From assembly GCF_008868125.1 (NCBI RefSeq), contig NZ_WAAQ01000001.1:62001-126000 (forward strand): a stretch of 64,000 bases of DNA. Reading direction: 5' to 3'. The notes under the pieces were generated by a model. That model saw only the letters and a program-made list of their open reading frames with translations, was not told the origin of the DNA and ran no database searches. The stretch is from Microbacterium maritypicum (GTDB taxonomy: Bacteria > Actinomycetota > Actinomycetes > Actinomycetales > Microbacteriaceae). Within the stretch, counting starts at the first letter, position 1. Each line of letters opens with the position of its first letter. Below, in pieces: positions 51,425-59,510 of this stretch. Both the position numbers and the translations under genes were made by a program.

Positions 51425-53407
51425 ATGTCTACTGGGAACACACACGTCCGTCGTCGCCTGGCAGGTGCCGTGGTCATCGGCGTCGCCGCGGCTCTCGCGG
51501 TTCCGACCGCGGGGTGGGCCGCGCCCACACCCGACTCCGGCCCGGTCGCCGGAGGAACCACGGTTCTCATCGAATGCGCGGACGTCTCGCCGATCGAGAT
51601 GTTCGCCGCAGGCGGGATGAACGCCATGATTGTCACGAAGGAGGAGAAGGTCCTCACCTGGGGCGCGTGGCAGTACGGATCCAACGGGAACGGCGGGGGA
51701 TCAGGCCCCGGGCAGATCTCGCAGGGGGCGATCCCCGCGGATGCCGACATCGTCGACGCCGACTACGACCAGTACGCCGGCTACGTGGTCGCCGCCGACG
51801 GTGCGATCTACGCCTGGGGCATGAACTCCTCCGGCCAACTCGGCATCGGCGGTTTCAACCCGCAGGAATCGGCGACGCCCGTGAAGGTGAACCAGGGGCA
51901 GATCCCGGCGGGAGTGAAACCGGTGTCGATCGCCGCCGGCTCGGGGCGTGCCGCCGTGCTCGCCGACAACGGCTGGGTGTACAGCTGGGGCGAGCCGTCG
52001 AACGGAGAGGGCACGAACAACTGGCGTCCCGAGCCCGTCGCGCTGGCGCAGGGGCAGATCCCCGCAGGTGTCACCCTCACCCAGCTCGCCAACGGCAACG
52101 GCAACACCTACGCGCTCGGCAGCGACGGCTGGATCTACTCCTGGGGCGGCAGCTTCATGGGCGGCAACGGCGATGGCAACGTCGGTGGAGCCGACCGGCT
52201 CGCCCCGGTGCGGATCGCACAGGGGGCGGTTCCCGCCGGCGTCACGTTCACCCAGGTCGCTGCCGGCTCGTATGTGGGCTACGGGCTCGGCACCGACGGA
52301 AAGATCTACTCCTGGGGGTACAACGGCAACGGCCGCCTCGGCATCGGTGACACCGGTGTGACCGCCGTCGGAGCCCCCGTGCTCGTCTCCGCGGGCGACA
52401 TGCCCGCAGGCCTCAGCATCAAGAAGATCGTCGCGAGCGAGTTCCACGTTCTCGTGCTCGCCGACGACGGGACCATGTACAGCTGGGGCTACAACCCCGA
52501 CGGTCAGCTCGGCATCAACTCGGTCGTCGACGCGGCGGCGCCCGTCAAGGTCGACACCAGCGACATCCCCGCCGGTGTCATCGCCACGGATGTCGAGATC
52601 GGGCTGCAGGCGTCGTTCGCGCTGGGTTCGGACGGTCGTCTCTACAGCTGGGGAGGAATGCGTCCGACCTGGGGCAGCATCTCCGGTCCCGCACAGCTCG
52701 GCAGCTACGCGAGCGAGGGGCGGATGCGGCCGGGCCTCGCGCTCAGCTTCGGGGTGACCGAGGTCACCTTCGACGGCATCCCCGGCACCGACCTCGACGC
52801 GTCGGGGTGCCCGATCAGCGTCGTGACCCCGCCGCACGTTCACGGTCCCGTCGACGTCGTCGTCCGCACGGGCCTGATCGCGGGGACCACCGCCACGCCG
52901 TATCAGTCCGCGACGACCTACCCCGGCGGGTTCACGTACCTCGAGCCGCCGGTCATCGTCACCTCCTCCCTCCCGGACGGGACGGTCGGGACCATCTACA
53001 CCGCGACGGTCGAGGCGACGGGACCGGGGCCGATCACGCTCGCGGTCACCACGGGCTCGCTGCCCCCGGGGCTCGTCCTGGATCCGGCCACGGGGGCGCT
53101 CACGGGCACCCCGACGACCGCGGGCACCTACACGTTCACGGTGACGGCGACGAATCAGTACGGGACCGACACCCAGGAGTACGTGGTCGTGATCCGCGAG
53201 CGGACGGTGATCCCGACGATCGATCCGATCGATCCGACCGACCCGACCGGCGCGCCTCGCGGAGGAAGCACGTCCGGCGGCAGCGCCTCGCTCGCCGTCA
53301 CCGGCGGCACCGCTGCGTTCGCGGCGTACGCGGCCGGGGCCGGAGCGCTCCTGATCGTCGGCGGCAGCGGCTATCTGCTGTTCACCAGGAGCCGTCGACG
53401 GGTGTGA
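51425..53407 (+). CDS. LAxTG surface protein: RCC1 propeller inside an IPT/TIG domain
   Basis: 660 residues, exported (signal peptide to about residue 34, GWAAP). PDSGPVAGGTTVLIEC at 36-51 is the first half of an IPT/TIG domain; its second half (VTFDGIPGTDL, then TPPHVHGPVDVVVRTG) comes only near 440-485. Between them lie about seven RCC1 repeats (YSWGYNGNGRLGIGD style), a seven-bladed propeller. A putative-Ig domain (LPPGLVLDPATGALTGTP) and Thr/Pro linker follow, then the sorting signal LAVTG, a hydrophobic helix and RSRRRV. Probably anchored by a class E sortase. GGGGGTCAGCA precedes ATG 51425. Confidence 0.85.
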   Translation: MSTGNTHVRRRLAGAVVIGVAAALAVPTAGWAAPTPDSGPVAGGTTVLIECADVSPIEMFAAGGMNAMIVTKEEKVLTWGAWQYGSNGNGGGSGPGQISQGAIPADADIVDADYDQYAGYVVAADGAIYAWGMNSSGQLGIGGFNPQESATPVKVNQGQIPAGVKPVSIAAGSGRAAVLADNGWVYSWGEPSNGEGTNNWRPEPVALAQGQIPAGVTLTQLANGNGNTYALGSDGWIYSWGGSFMGGNGDGNVGGADRLAPVRIAQGAVPAGVTFTQVAAGSYVGYGLGTDGKIYSWGYNGNGRLGIGDTGVTAVGAPVLVSAGDMPAGLSIKKIVASEFHVLVLADDGTMYSWGYNPDGQLGINSVVDAAAPVKVDTSDIPAGVIATDVEIGLQASFALGSDGRLYSWGGMRPTWGSISGPAQLGSYASEGRMRPGLALSFGVTEVTFDGIPGTDLDASGCPISVVTPPHVHGPVDVVVRTGLIAGTTATPYQSATTYPGGFTYLEPPVIVTSSLPDGTVGTIYTATVEATGPGPITLAVTTGSLPPGLVLDPATGALTGTPTTAGTYTFTVTATNQYGTDTQEYVVVIRERTVIPTIDPIDPTDPTGAPRGGSTSGGSASLAVTGGTAAFAAYAAGAGALLIVGGSGYLLFTRSRRRV

Positions 53408-53426
53408 CGCGTCGGCGCTGCAGGCG

Positions 53427-53455
53427 CCGACAGATTCCGCCCGGACATCCGTTGT
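53427..53455 (+). promoter_or_regulatory. Shared ECF-type promoter element, copy C
   Basis: CCGACAGATTCC (53427-53438), 11 bases, CGTTGT (53450-53455), just after the surface-protein stop. No protein gene follows on this strand; a C-rich RNA ending in a hairpin does. Confidence 0.65.
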
Positions 53456-53460
53456 TCTAG

Positions 53461-53555
53461 ATGAGTCCTCCCCGGGCTCGGTGACACCTCCCCGTCACCT
53501 GGTGCACAGCACCTCCCCAACAGGGGCGGCACACCCCCACGTGCCGCCCCTACCT
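53461..53555 (+). ncRNA. C-rich small RNA candidate (6C-like) with three CCTCCCC motifs
   Basis: Predicted from promoter copy C to a terminator-like hairpin. CCTCCCC occurs at 53467, 53487 and 53512. The second is displayed in the loop of GGTGAC-ACCTCCCC-GTCACC (53480-53499). The third follows the stem GGTGC-ACA-GCACC (53501-53513). Such motifs can pair with GGAGG ribosome sites. The plan recalls the actinobacterial 6C RNA family (C-rich hairpin loops), though identity is not proven. No convincing ORF is present on this strand. Confidence 0.6.
53523..53550 (+). terminator. Hairpin ending the small RNA
   Basis: GGGGCGGCAC (53523-53532), loop ACCCCCAC, GTGCCGCCCC (53541-53550), then TACCTCCTTCC. 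Perfect 10-bp stem; only a weak T-tract. Confidence 0.65.
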
Positions 53556-53588
53556 CCTTCCGGCTCGGCCCGAGCCCGACCGGATGCG

Positions 53589-53804
53589 TCAGTCCTCGGA
53601 ATCGGCCTCGGGCATTCCCGGGCCGGGTCCCGGACGCACAGGCGCCTCCGAGGCGATGTCGATGCGGGTGTTCCCGTCGTGCTCACTGACCTCGATGCGG
53701 GGCGCGGCATCGGCCTCGGTGGCCTCCGGCGCCGCCGTCAGCTGGTCGTGTCGCTTCTGCGCGCTCGTCATCTCTTCGTCGGATGCGTGCTCAGGCGTGC
53801 TCAT
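53589..53804 (-). CDS. Small acidic protein coupled to the APC permease
   Basis: 71 residues, acidic and probably disordered (SEDG-type composition, ends in EADSED). GAAGGAG stands before ATG 53804, which lies inside the end of the permease gene (14-base overlap), so translation is coupled. No family recognised; it may be a regulator or stabiliser of the transporter. Confidence 0.55.
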   Translation of the reverse strand: MSTPEHASDEEMTSAQKRHDQLTAAPEATEADAAPRIEVSEHDGNTRIDIASEAPVRPGPGPGMPEADSED

Positions 53805-55176
53805 GGTTCTCCTTCGGGTTGCCGACGGTGTCGCCGCCGGAAGTGTCGTTCCTCTTCCCGGTGTGCTTCCTGCCCCACAGCGCCAGCAGGTAGAGCACAC
53901 CACCGACGGCGAGCAGGATCCCGCCGAAGAGCCAGACGGCCGGACGCTGCTGGGTGAGCAGCAGGATGCAGGAGCCGATGCCGAGCACAGGGACGAAGGT
54001 CCACACGCGGAAGTGATCGTTCTCGACGCGGTCCCGACGCAGCACCAGCACGGACACGTTGACGCTGAGGAAGACGACCAGAAGCAGCAGCACGACGGTC
54101 TCGGCGAGCGTCGCCAGATCCCCGACGAGGGTCAGGCCCATCGCCACGAGGGTGGTGGCGAGGATCGCGACCCAGGGAGTCCGCCTCTTCGGGAGCACGC
54201 GGCCGAGGGTGGCGGGCAGGAGGTTCTGCTCGGCCATGCCGTAGGTCAGGCGGCTGACCATGATCATCGTCAGCAGTGCGCCGTTGGCGACGGCGACGAG
54301 CGCGATGAGGCTGAACAGCCAGGAGGGGATGCTGGCGCCGGTGGCCTCCACGACGGCGAGCAGGGGTCCGCTCGACTCCTGCAGTGCTGCGGGCGGGAGC
54401 GCGATCGCGCTCGCCAACCCGACCAGCACGTACACCGCTCCGGCGGTGAACAGAGCGCCGAAGAGGGCGCGGGGGTACGTGCGGCGCGGATCCTTCACCT
54501 CTTCGATCATGTTCGCGGAGGTCTCGAACCCGACGAACGAGTAGTAGGCGATGACGGCGCCCGACAGCACCGCGATCGCAGCATTCGTGCCCTCCGGCAC
54601 CTCGGTGACACGGGAGAGGTCACCGCCACCACCGCCGACGAAGATCGCGACCACGGCGACGACGATGACGAGGCCGCTGAGCTCGATCGCCGTCATCACG
54701 AGATTGGCTCCCATGGACTCCCGGATGCCGCGGGCGTTCAGGAGGCCGACGAGGGCGAGGAACGCGATGGCGACCGGGATCGTCGGCAGGTCGAGGAACG
54801 TGCCCAGGTAGTCGCCCGCGAACGCGATGGCGAGTCCGGCCGCGCTCGTGACGCCCGCCGCGAGCATGCTGAATCCGACCAGGAACGACACCAGGGGGCT
54901 GTGGAAGGCGCGCTCGGCGAAGACCGCTGCACCACCGGCACGAGGGTACTTGGTGACGAGCTCGGCGTACGAGCCTGCGGTGAGCATCGCGAGAAGCAGC
55001 GCCAGGAGCAGGGGCGCCCACAGCATCCCGCCGACCTTCTCGGAGAGCACGCCCATCAGCGCGTAGATGCCGGCGCCCAGCACGTCGCCCAGAATGAATG
55101 CGAACAGGAGAGGCCCGGTGATCGCCCTCCGCAGCCGGGGCGAGGTCTCGGCGGCGGGCGCGGTCTCGGTCGTCAT
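53791..55176 (-). CDS. APC-family amino acid permease
   Basis: 461 residues with 12 membrane helices. GPLLFAFILGDVLGAGIYALMG near the start is the APC helix-1 substrate loop; AYYSFVGFETSANMIEEVKDP near 220 is the conserved helix-6/loop region. Likely imports a neutral or cationic amino acid. The tail (HTGKRNDTSGG...) is cytoplasmic. It diverges from the aquaporin gene; the 253 bases between hold both promoters but no other clear feature. Confidence 0.85.
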   Translation of the reverse strand: MTTETAPAAETSPRLRRAITGPLLFAFILGDVLGAGIYALMGVLSEKVGGMLWAPLLLALLLAMLTAGSYAELVTKYPRAGGAAVFAERAFHSPLVSFLVGFSMLAAGVTSAAGLAIAFAGDYLGTFLDLPTIPVAIAFLALVGLLNARGIRESMGANLVMTAIELSGLVIVVAVVAIFVGGGGGDLSRVTEVPEGTNAAIAVLSGAVIAYYSFVGFETSANMIEEVKDPRRTYPRALFGALFTAGAVYVLVGLASAIALPPAALQESSGPLLAVVEATGASIPSWLFSLIALVAVANGALLTMIMVSRLTYGMAEQNLLPATLGRVLPKRRTPWVAILATTLVAMGLTLVGDLATLAETVVLLLLVVFLSVNVSVLVLRRDRVENDHFRVWTFVPVLGIGSCILLLTQQRPAVWLFGGILLAVGGVLYLLALWGRKHTGKRNDTSGGDTVGNPKENHEHA

Positions 55177-55429
55177 CCTCGAAAGCTACGGGGGAGAGGC
55201 GACAGCGGCCACGGGGTTGACATCCCGGCGCCGTGGCCTCCTCGCCGACCGACCGCTCGCGGATCGTCGTCCGTTTCCAGGCTCAGCGAATTCACAGAAA
55301 GTCCGCGCGGCTCCCGGAATTCCGCGGGATCCGGCGATAGCGTCAGTGCCGCAAGAGGCTCGGTCGACCGGAGTATGCGGGCAGGACGGGCTTCCTCTCT
55401 CTCGAATCTCCGATACAAAGGGCACTCTC

Positions 55430-56080
55430 ATGACCGGTACGGCACGCAAGGCGCTCGCAGAGGCGCTCGCCACCTTCCTCTTCGTCCTCGCGATCATCGC
55501 GGCAGTGAACAGCGGCAGCCCGCTGACTCCGCTCGCGATCGGCTTCACCCTGATGGTGCTCGTGTTCTCGACGGGCCACATCTCGGGTGCACACCTCAAC
55601 CCGGCCGTCTCGGTCGGCGTGTTCCTGCGCGGCGGCCTCAGCGTCGCCGACTTCATCTCCTACCTCATCGCCCAGTTCGTCGGTGGCGCACTGGCCGCGC
55701 TCGTCAGCATGTCCGTGTGGCCCGTCGGCGAGAAGGCCATGATCGTCGAGGTCGGCCCTGCGTTCCTCGTCGAGGCGCTCTTCACGCTGATCCTCGTGTG
55801 GGTCGTGCTCAACACCGCCACGTCGAAGGACACCGCGGGCAACTCGTTCTACGGTCTCGCCATCGGTGCGACCGTGTTCGTGGGCGCGGCGACCGTCGGC
55901 TCGATCTCGGGTGGCGGCTTCAACCCGGCCGTCGCGCTCGGTCTCTCGGTCAGCGGTCACTTCGCCTGGAGCTCGCTGTGGCTCTACCTCGTCGCCCCCG
56001 TCGTCGGAGCCGTGATCGCGGCGATCCTGTTCCGGGTGCTCAACACGGACGACGCCAAGAAGATCGCCGCAGCGGAGTAG
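55430..56080 (+). CDS. Aquaporin (MIP family)
   Basis: 216 residues, six membrane helices. Both NPA boxes are intact: HLNPAVS near residue 45 and GFNPAVA near 165. The short length and loops fit a water channel (AqpZ-like) rather than a glycerol facilitator. AAAGG lies upstream of ATG 55430. Followed by a GC-rich terminator. Confidence 0.88.
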   Translation: MTGTARKALAEALATFLFVLAIIAAVNSGSPLTPLAIGFTLMVLVFSTGHISGAHLNPAVSVGVFLRGGLSVADFISYLIAQFVGGALAALVSMSVWPVGEKAMIVEVGPAFLVEALFTLILVWVVLNTATSKDTAGNSFYGLAIGATVFVGAATVGSISGGGFNPAVALGLSVSGHFAWSSLWLYLVAPVVGAVIAAILFRVLNTDDAKKIAAAE

Positions 56081-56095
56081 TCCTCCCGCGTGCCC

Positions 56096-56131
56096 GAAGC
56101 GCCGCATCCTCCTCGGAAGGTGCGGCGCTTC
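56096..56131 (+). terminator. Terminator after aquaporin gene
   Basis: GAAGCGCCGCA (56096-56106) pairs with TGCGGCGCTTC (56121-56131), extended by two or three inner pairs. Confidence 0.75.
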
Positions 56132-56187
56132 TGCGTGCGGAAGCGACGATCATCACGACGCGATTCCGGGGCTGATCGAAACGGATG

Positions 56188-56193
56188 TACGGT
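56188..56193 (+). promoter_or_regulatory. -10 hexamer TACGGT, leaderless start of 56200 gene
   Basis: TACGGT, CTTTCC, GTG 56200. This argues against the upstream ATG at 56185, which lies inside or before the promoter. Confidence 0.5.
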
Positions 56194-56199
56194 CTTTCC

Positions 56200-57009
56200 G
56201 TGACCACCCCCTCCCGCACGCTCCTCGTCGGCTCCGGCAAGATCGCCGCCCGCCTCGCACCGCTGATCCTCGCGCACGGCGAGGTGTTCGCGCTGCGCAG
56301 GAGCGACGCCGAGCCGCCCGCCGGCGTGACCGGGATCCGCGCCGACCTTGCGGCGCCGCTCGCCTCGCGACTTCCCGCGGTCGACGCGATGGTCGTCACG
56401 CTTCCGCCCGGCGAGGGCGTGTCGGCCTACCGCACGGCGTTGACGCATCTCGCCGAGGCTCTGCCCGCGATCCCGGCCCGCACCGTGTTCGTGTCGTCGA
56501 CCGGGGTGTTCGACGGTCCAGGGGCCGCGCGGCCGATCACCGAGCAGGACGATCCGGAACCGACGAGCGCGCGCTCGCGAGGACTGCGCGACGGCGAGCG
56601 GGCGGCCGTCGAGATCTTCGATGCGGTCGTGGTGAGGCCGGCCGGCATCTACGGACCCGGCCGCGACTTCCTGCTGCGGAAGGTGCGCGAAGGCGCGGCG
56701 GTCGAACACGCGCGGCGCACGAACCGCATCCACGAGACCGACCTGGTGCGCACCCTCGAACTGCTGCTGCGGACGCCCGCCCCTCCACGGCTCGTGCACG
56801 CCGTCGACGAGAGCCCGGCACCGCTGGGAGAGGTCGTCGGGTTCATCGCGCGCGAGCTCGGTGTCGATGTGCCTCCCGACATCGACTCTGCGGACCCGGG
56901 CGGCTTCGTGTACGACGGGTCGTTGCTGCGGTCGCTGCTCGGCACCCTCGAGTATCCGACCTATCGCGAGGGATACGCCGAGATGATCGCGGGCCCCACC
57001 GCGAGCTGA
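56200..57009 (+). CDS. NAD(P)-binding epimerase/dehydratase-like protein
   Basis: 269 residues, short-chain extended Rossmann fold. The dinucleotide loop is degenerate (LLVGSGKIAARLA, GxGxxA) as in YeeD/SDR-like proteins of this group. FVSSTGVFDGPG near 100 and RPAGIYGPGRD near 148 match the core; the usual YxxxK is not obvious, so catalysis is uncertain. Start taken from the leaderless promoter. Confidence 0.7.
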   Translation: MTTPSRTLLVGSGKIAARLAPLILAHGEVFALRRSDAEPPAGVTGIRADLAAPLASRLPAVDAMVVTLPPGEGVSAYRTALTHLAEALPAIPARTVFVSSTGVFDGPGAARPITEQDDPEPTSARSRGLRDGERAAVEIFDAVVVRPAGIYGPGRDFLLRKVREGAAVEHARRTNRIHETDLVRTLELLLRTPAPPRLVHAVDESPAPLGEVVGFIARELGVDVPPDIDSADPGGFVYDGSLLRSLLGTLEYPTYREGYAEMIAGPTAS

Positions 57010-57033
57010 GGCGCCGTCGTCGGCAGCGCCGCG

Positions 57034-57039
57034 TAGCCT
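57034..57039 (+). promoter_or_regulatory. -10 hexamer TAGCCT, leaderless start of 57046 gene
   Basis: TAGCCT, GGGGCC, ATG 57046. Confidence 0.55.
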
Positions 57040-57045
57040 GGGGCC

Positions 57046-57681
57046 ATGACGAGCACAGCTGCGCGCACCGCCATCGAGGTCGTCGACTGGCGGCGCCGGG
57101 TCTTCGCCCTGTACGACGCCGTGCGGATCGCGGACTCCCCGGAGGAGGCGCACGAACTCTGGCGGATCGAGCGGGACGACCTGATGCTCCACCACCCGGC
57201 CACTCCGTTGCTGCCCGAGGACAGGGCGCTGTTCGAGGGGCTCCCGATCGCCTCGTACGACCCGCAGTGGCGCTTCGAACTGCCGGTCCTCCCCGCAGAT
57301 CCCGGCGGCTTCGAGTTCGCGACCGGCACCGACGGCATCGTCCCGTTCGAGCGGATCGGCCGTGTGGAGATCCCGGATGCCGGATCGCTCGACGTCTGGC
57401 GGCTGGCCTCCTACGGTGGCGGTCTCTTCATCCCGGTGCGTGATGCGCTGGCCGGCCGCCCCGGCGGAACCTACGGCGGCGGACGCTACCTGATCGACAC
57501 GGTCAAGGGCGCCGACCTCGGATCCGACGCCCGGCGCGGCACGATCGTGCTCGACTTCAACTTCGCCTACAACCCCTCGTGCGCCTACGACCCGGCGTGG
57601 GCCTGCCCACTCGCGCAACCGGGGAACGTACTCACGACCGCCGTCCCGGTCGGGGAGATGTACGGGGTCGGGAGCGCCTGA
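57046..57681 (+). CDS. DUF1684 protein
   Basis: 211 residues, soluble. The C-terminal half has the DUF1684 pattern: GGGLFIPVRDALAG, TYGGGRYLIDTVKGAD, and VLDFNFAYNPSCAYDPAWACPLA with two Cys near 181 and 188. Biochemical role of the family is not known. It stands alone. Confidence 0.8.
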   Translation: MTSTAARTAIEVVDWRRRVFALYDAVRIADSPEEAHELWRIERDDLMLHHPATPLLPEDRALFEGLPIASYDPQWRFELPVLPADPGGFEFATGTDGIVPFERIGRVEIPDAGSLDVWRLASYGGGLFIPVRDALAGRPGGTYGGGRYLIDTVKGADLGSDARRGTIVLDFNFAYNPSCAYDPAWACPLAQPGNVLTTAVPVGEMYGVGSA

Positions 57682-57833
57682 GCGCCTGGTCTTCCGGGCT
57701 CCTGCACGGATCCGGAACGACTTTGTGACGAATCGACGTGCGCGCACGTCCTATCTCCGAGCGAGCATTTCGCTCCCGGCGGGAGTCTCACACGGGACCC
57801 GCGTCCGGTCTTCAGATCGAGATGGGACACCTC

Positions 57834-58349
57834 ATGGCAAACCAGGACCAGAACACCCCCGCTCCGGCCGAGAAGGAGCTCGCTCAGGCTGCTCCGAAGG
57901 CTGCCGGCGCCTCCGCGTCGCGCGTCGACCGGTCGAGCGGATTCTCCGCTTCGCGCGTCCCCGCCGACGAGAACGCCGCGGGTAAGACGACCATCGCTGA
58001 CGGTGTGGTGGCCAAGGTCGCCGGCATCGCCGCGCGTGAGGTCCCCGGCGTCTACGCGCTCGGCGGCGGCGGAGCCCGCGCCTTCGGCGCCATCCGCGAC
58101 GTCATCAACGCCACCGACCTCGCTCAGGGCGTCAAGGTCGAGGTCGGCGACACGCAGGCTGCAGCCGACCTGACCATCGTCGTCGAGTACCCGGCACCCA
58201 TCCAGGATGTCGCGAACAACGTCCGTGCTGCTGTCGCCGGTGCGATCAGCCGCCTGGTCGGCCTCGAGGTCGTCGAGGTCAACGTCGAGGTCAACGACGT
58301 GCACGTGCCCGGCGACGACAACGACGACGAGGAGTCGCGCGTCTCATGA
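57834..58349 (+). CDS. Asp23/Gls24 envelope stress protein
   Basis: 171 residues. A disordered Ala/Ser-rich N-terminus (1-45) precedes an Asp23 domain (about 50-160, TIADGVVAKVAGIAAREVPGV and APIQDVANNVRAAVAG). Family members gather at the membrane through AmaP under cell-envelope stress. First of six tightly packed genes; the end overlaps the next start. A GGGAC sequence upstream is a poor ribosome site, so the start could be further upstream (ATG at 57738 is not favoured). Confidence 0.85.
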   Translation: MANQDQNTPAPAEKELAQAAPKAAGASASRVDRSSGFSASRVPADENAAGKTTIADGVVAKVAGIAAREVPGVYALGGGGARAFGAIRDVINATDLAQGVKVEVGDTQAAADLTIVVEYPAPIQDVANNVRAAVAGAISRLVGLEVVEVNVEVNDVHVPGDDNDDEESRVS

Positions 58350-58534
58350 GCGCCACAACGGTCGGCGCCCTGATCGGCGCTCTGCTGGCCCTCGCCGCCC
58401 TGCTGTTCGGGTTCTGGGGGTTCCTCCTCATGGCCGTGTTCGCGGGCATCGGGGCGCTCGTGGGCCGAATCGCCTCCGGCAAGCTCGACGTCCGCGGTCT
58501 CGCAGACGTCTTCACCGGGCGGCGCACCTCCTGA
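58346..58534 (+). CDS. DUF2273-type small membrane protein
   Basis: 62 residues with two close hydrophobic helices and a basic end, the DUF2273 pattern always found in Asp23 clusters. Overlaps both neighbours by one to four bases. Confidence 0.8.
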   Translation: MSATTVGALIGALLALAALLFGFWGFLLMAVFAGIGALVGRIASGKLDVRGLADVFTGRRTS

Positions 58535-58929
58535 TGCGTGCCGACCAGCACATCGCCGGCGGCGACGCTCTCTCGGGAGTCGCCGCCGGCGGGGCCGCCC
58601 TCCGCGGTCGCGTCGAGGTGAAGGAGCGTGTCTATCGCACGGTCACCGAGAAGGCGTCCGCGACGTTGATCGGGGTGCCTCGCAGCGACGTGAAGGTCGA
58701 TGTCGCGGAGCACCCCAGGGGGATCACGGTGCGCATCGCCGCGCCTCTTCCCGTCCCCCGCCTGGATGACACGGCCGCGATCGCTCAGACCCTGCCTGTT
58801 CTCGAGCGGGCGCGGGATCTGCAGGAGCAGTTGCAGCAGCACCTGAGCGCGATCCTCGGACGCAACGTCATCCGCATCAACCTCACCGTCACCGGTGCCA
58901 CCATCCCGGAAAGGAGACGAGTGCAATGA
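58534..58929 (+). CDS. Second, shorter Asp23-like protein
   Basis: 131 residues. The C-terminal part (RDLQEQLQQHLSAILGRNVIRINLTV near 100) matches the Asp23 helix-strand end; the first part lacks the full domain. Probably assembles with the first Asp23 protein. One-base overlap upstream, four-base overlap downstream. Confidence 0.7.
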   Translation: MRADQHIAGGDALSGVAAGGAALRGRVEVKERVYRTVTEKASATLIGVPRSDVKVDVAEHPRGITVRIAAPLPVPRLDDTAAIAQTLPVLERARDLQEQLQQHLSAILGRNVIRINLTVTGATIPERRRVQ

Positions 58930-59510
58930 GCACCCCGGTTCTGCGCCGCGTCATCCGACGCGAGACGCACTCGCCGCGGACCGTCGCGATGTTCGTCGCG
59001 GTGATCCTGCTCATCCTGGCCCTCGCATACATCGGGCTCGAGATCGTGTTGAGCCTCGCCGCGCAGCCCGCGCTCCTGATCGGTCCGGCCGCAGCCGGAG
59101 GGTGGCTCATCGGGCTTCCCACCGCGCAGCCCGCCGGGCTCGTGATCGCCGGCAGCGTCGTCCTCGCCCTCATCGGCGTGATCTTCATCGTGCTGGCCAT
59201 CACCCCGGGGCGGCTCTCGAGGCATGTCCTGGACGGGGGTGGACGGGCCGTGGTCGTGGACAACGGTGTGATCGCCAGCGCGCTGGCCCAGCACCTCGCA
59301 GAGGAGACCGGCCTCGCCCGCGACAGCATCACCGTCGGCGTCGGTCATCGCACCGTCGACGTGACCGTGCGCCCCGGCATCGGCATCCCGCTCGACAAGG
59401 CCGACGTGGCCTCGGCCGCCGAGGCGGAGCTGCAGACCTACCGGCTGGCCCACCGGGTCCGCACCCGGGTGCGCATCGAGCGACCCGCCGAGAAGGAGGA
59501 CGAACTGTGA
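58926..59510 (+). CDS. DUF6286-like two-TM protein of the Asp23 cluster
   Basis: 194 residues: two membrane helices (about 20-45 and 75-100) and a cytoplasmic C-terminal domain (SRHVLDGGGRAVVVDNGVI, then TVDVTVRPGIGIP) related to the AmaP soluble part. Likely a membrane anchor. Starts in the overlap with the previous gene and overlaps the next one. Confidence 0.7.
   Translation: MSTPVLRRVIRRETHSPRTVAMFVAVILLILALAYIGLEIVLSLAAQPALLIGPAAAGGWLIGLPTAQPAGLVIAGSVVLALIGVIFIVLAITPGRLSRHVLDGGGRAVVVDNGVIASALAQHLAEETGLARDSITVGVGHRTVDVTVRPGIGIPLDKADVASAAEAELQTYRLAHRVRTRVRIERPAEKEDEL

Noticed and set aside
53481-53957. Plus-strand open frame after copy C of the promoter element
   Set aside because: It crosses the terminator-like hairpin, lies opposite two real genes and has no ribosome site; the RNA reading is better.
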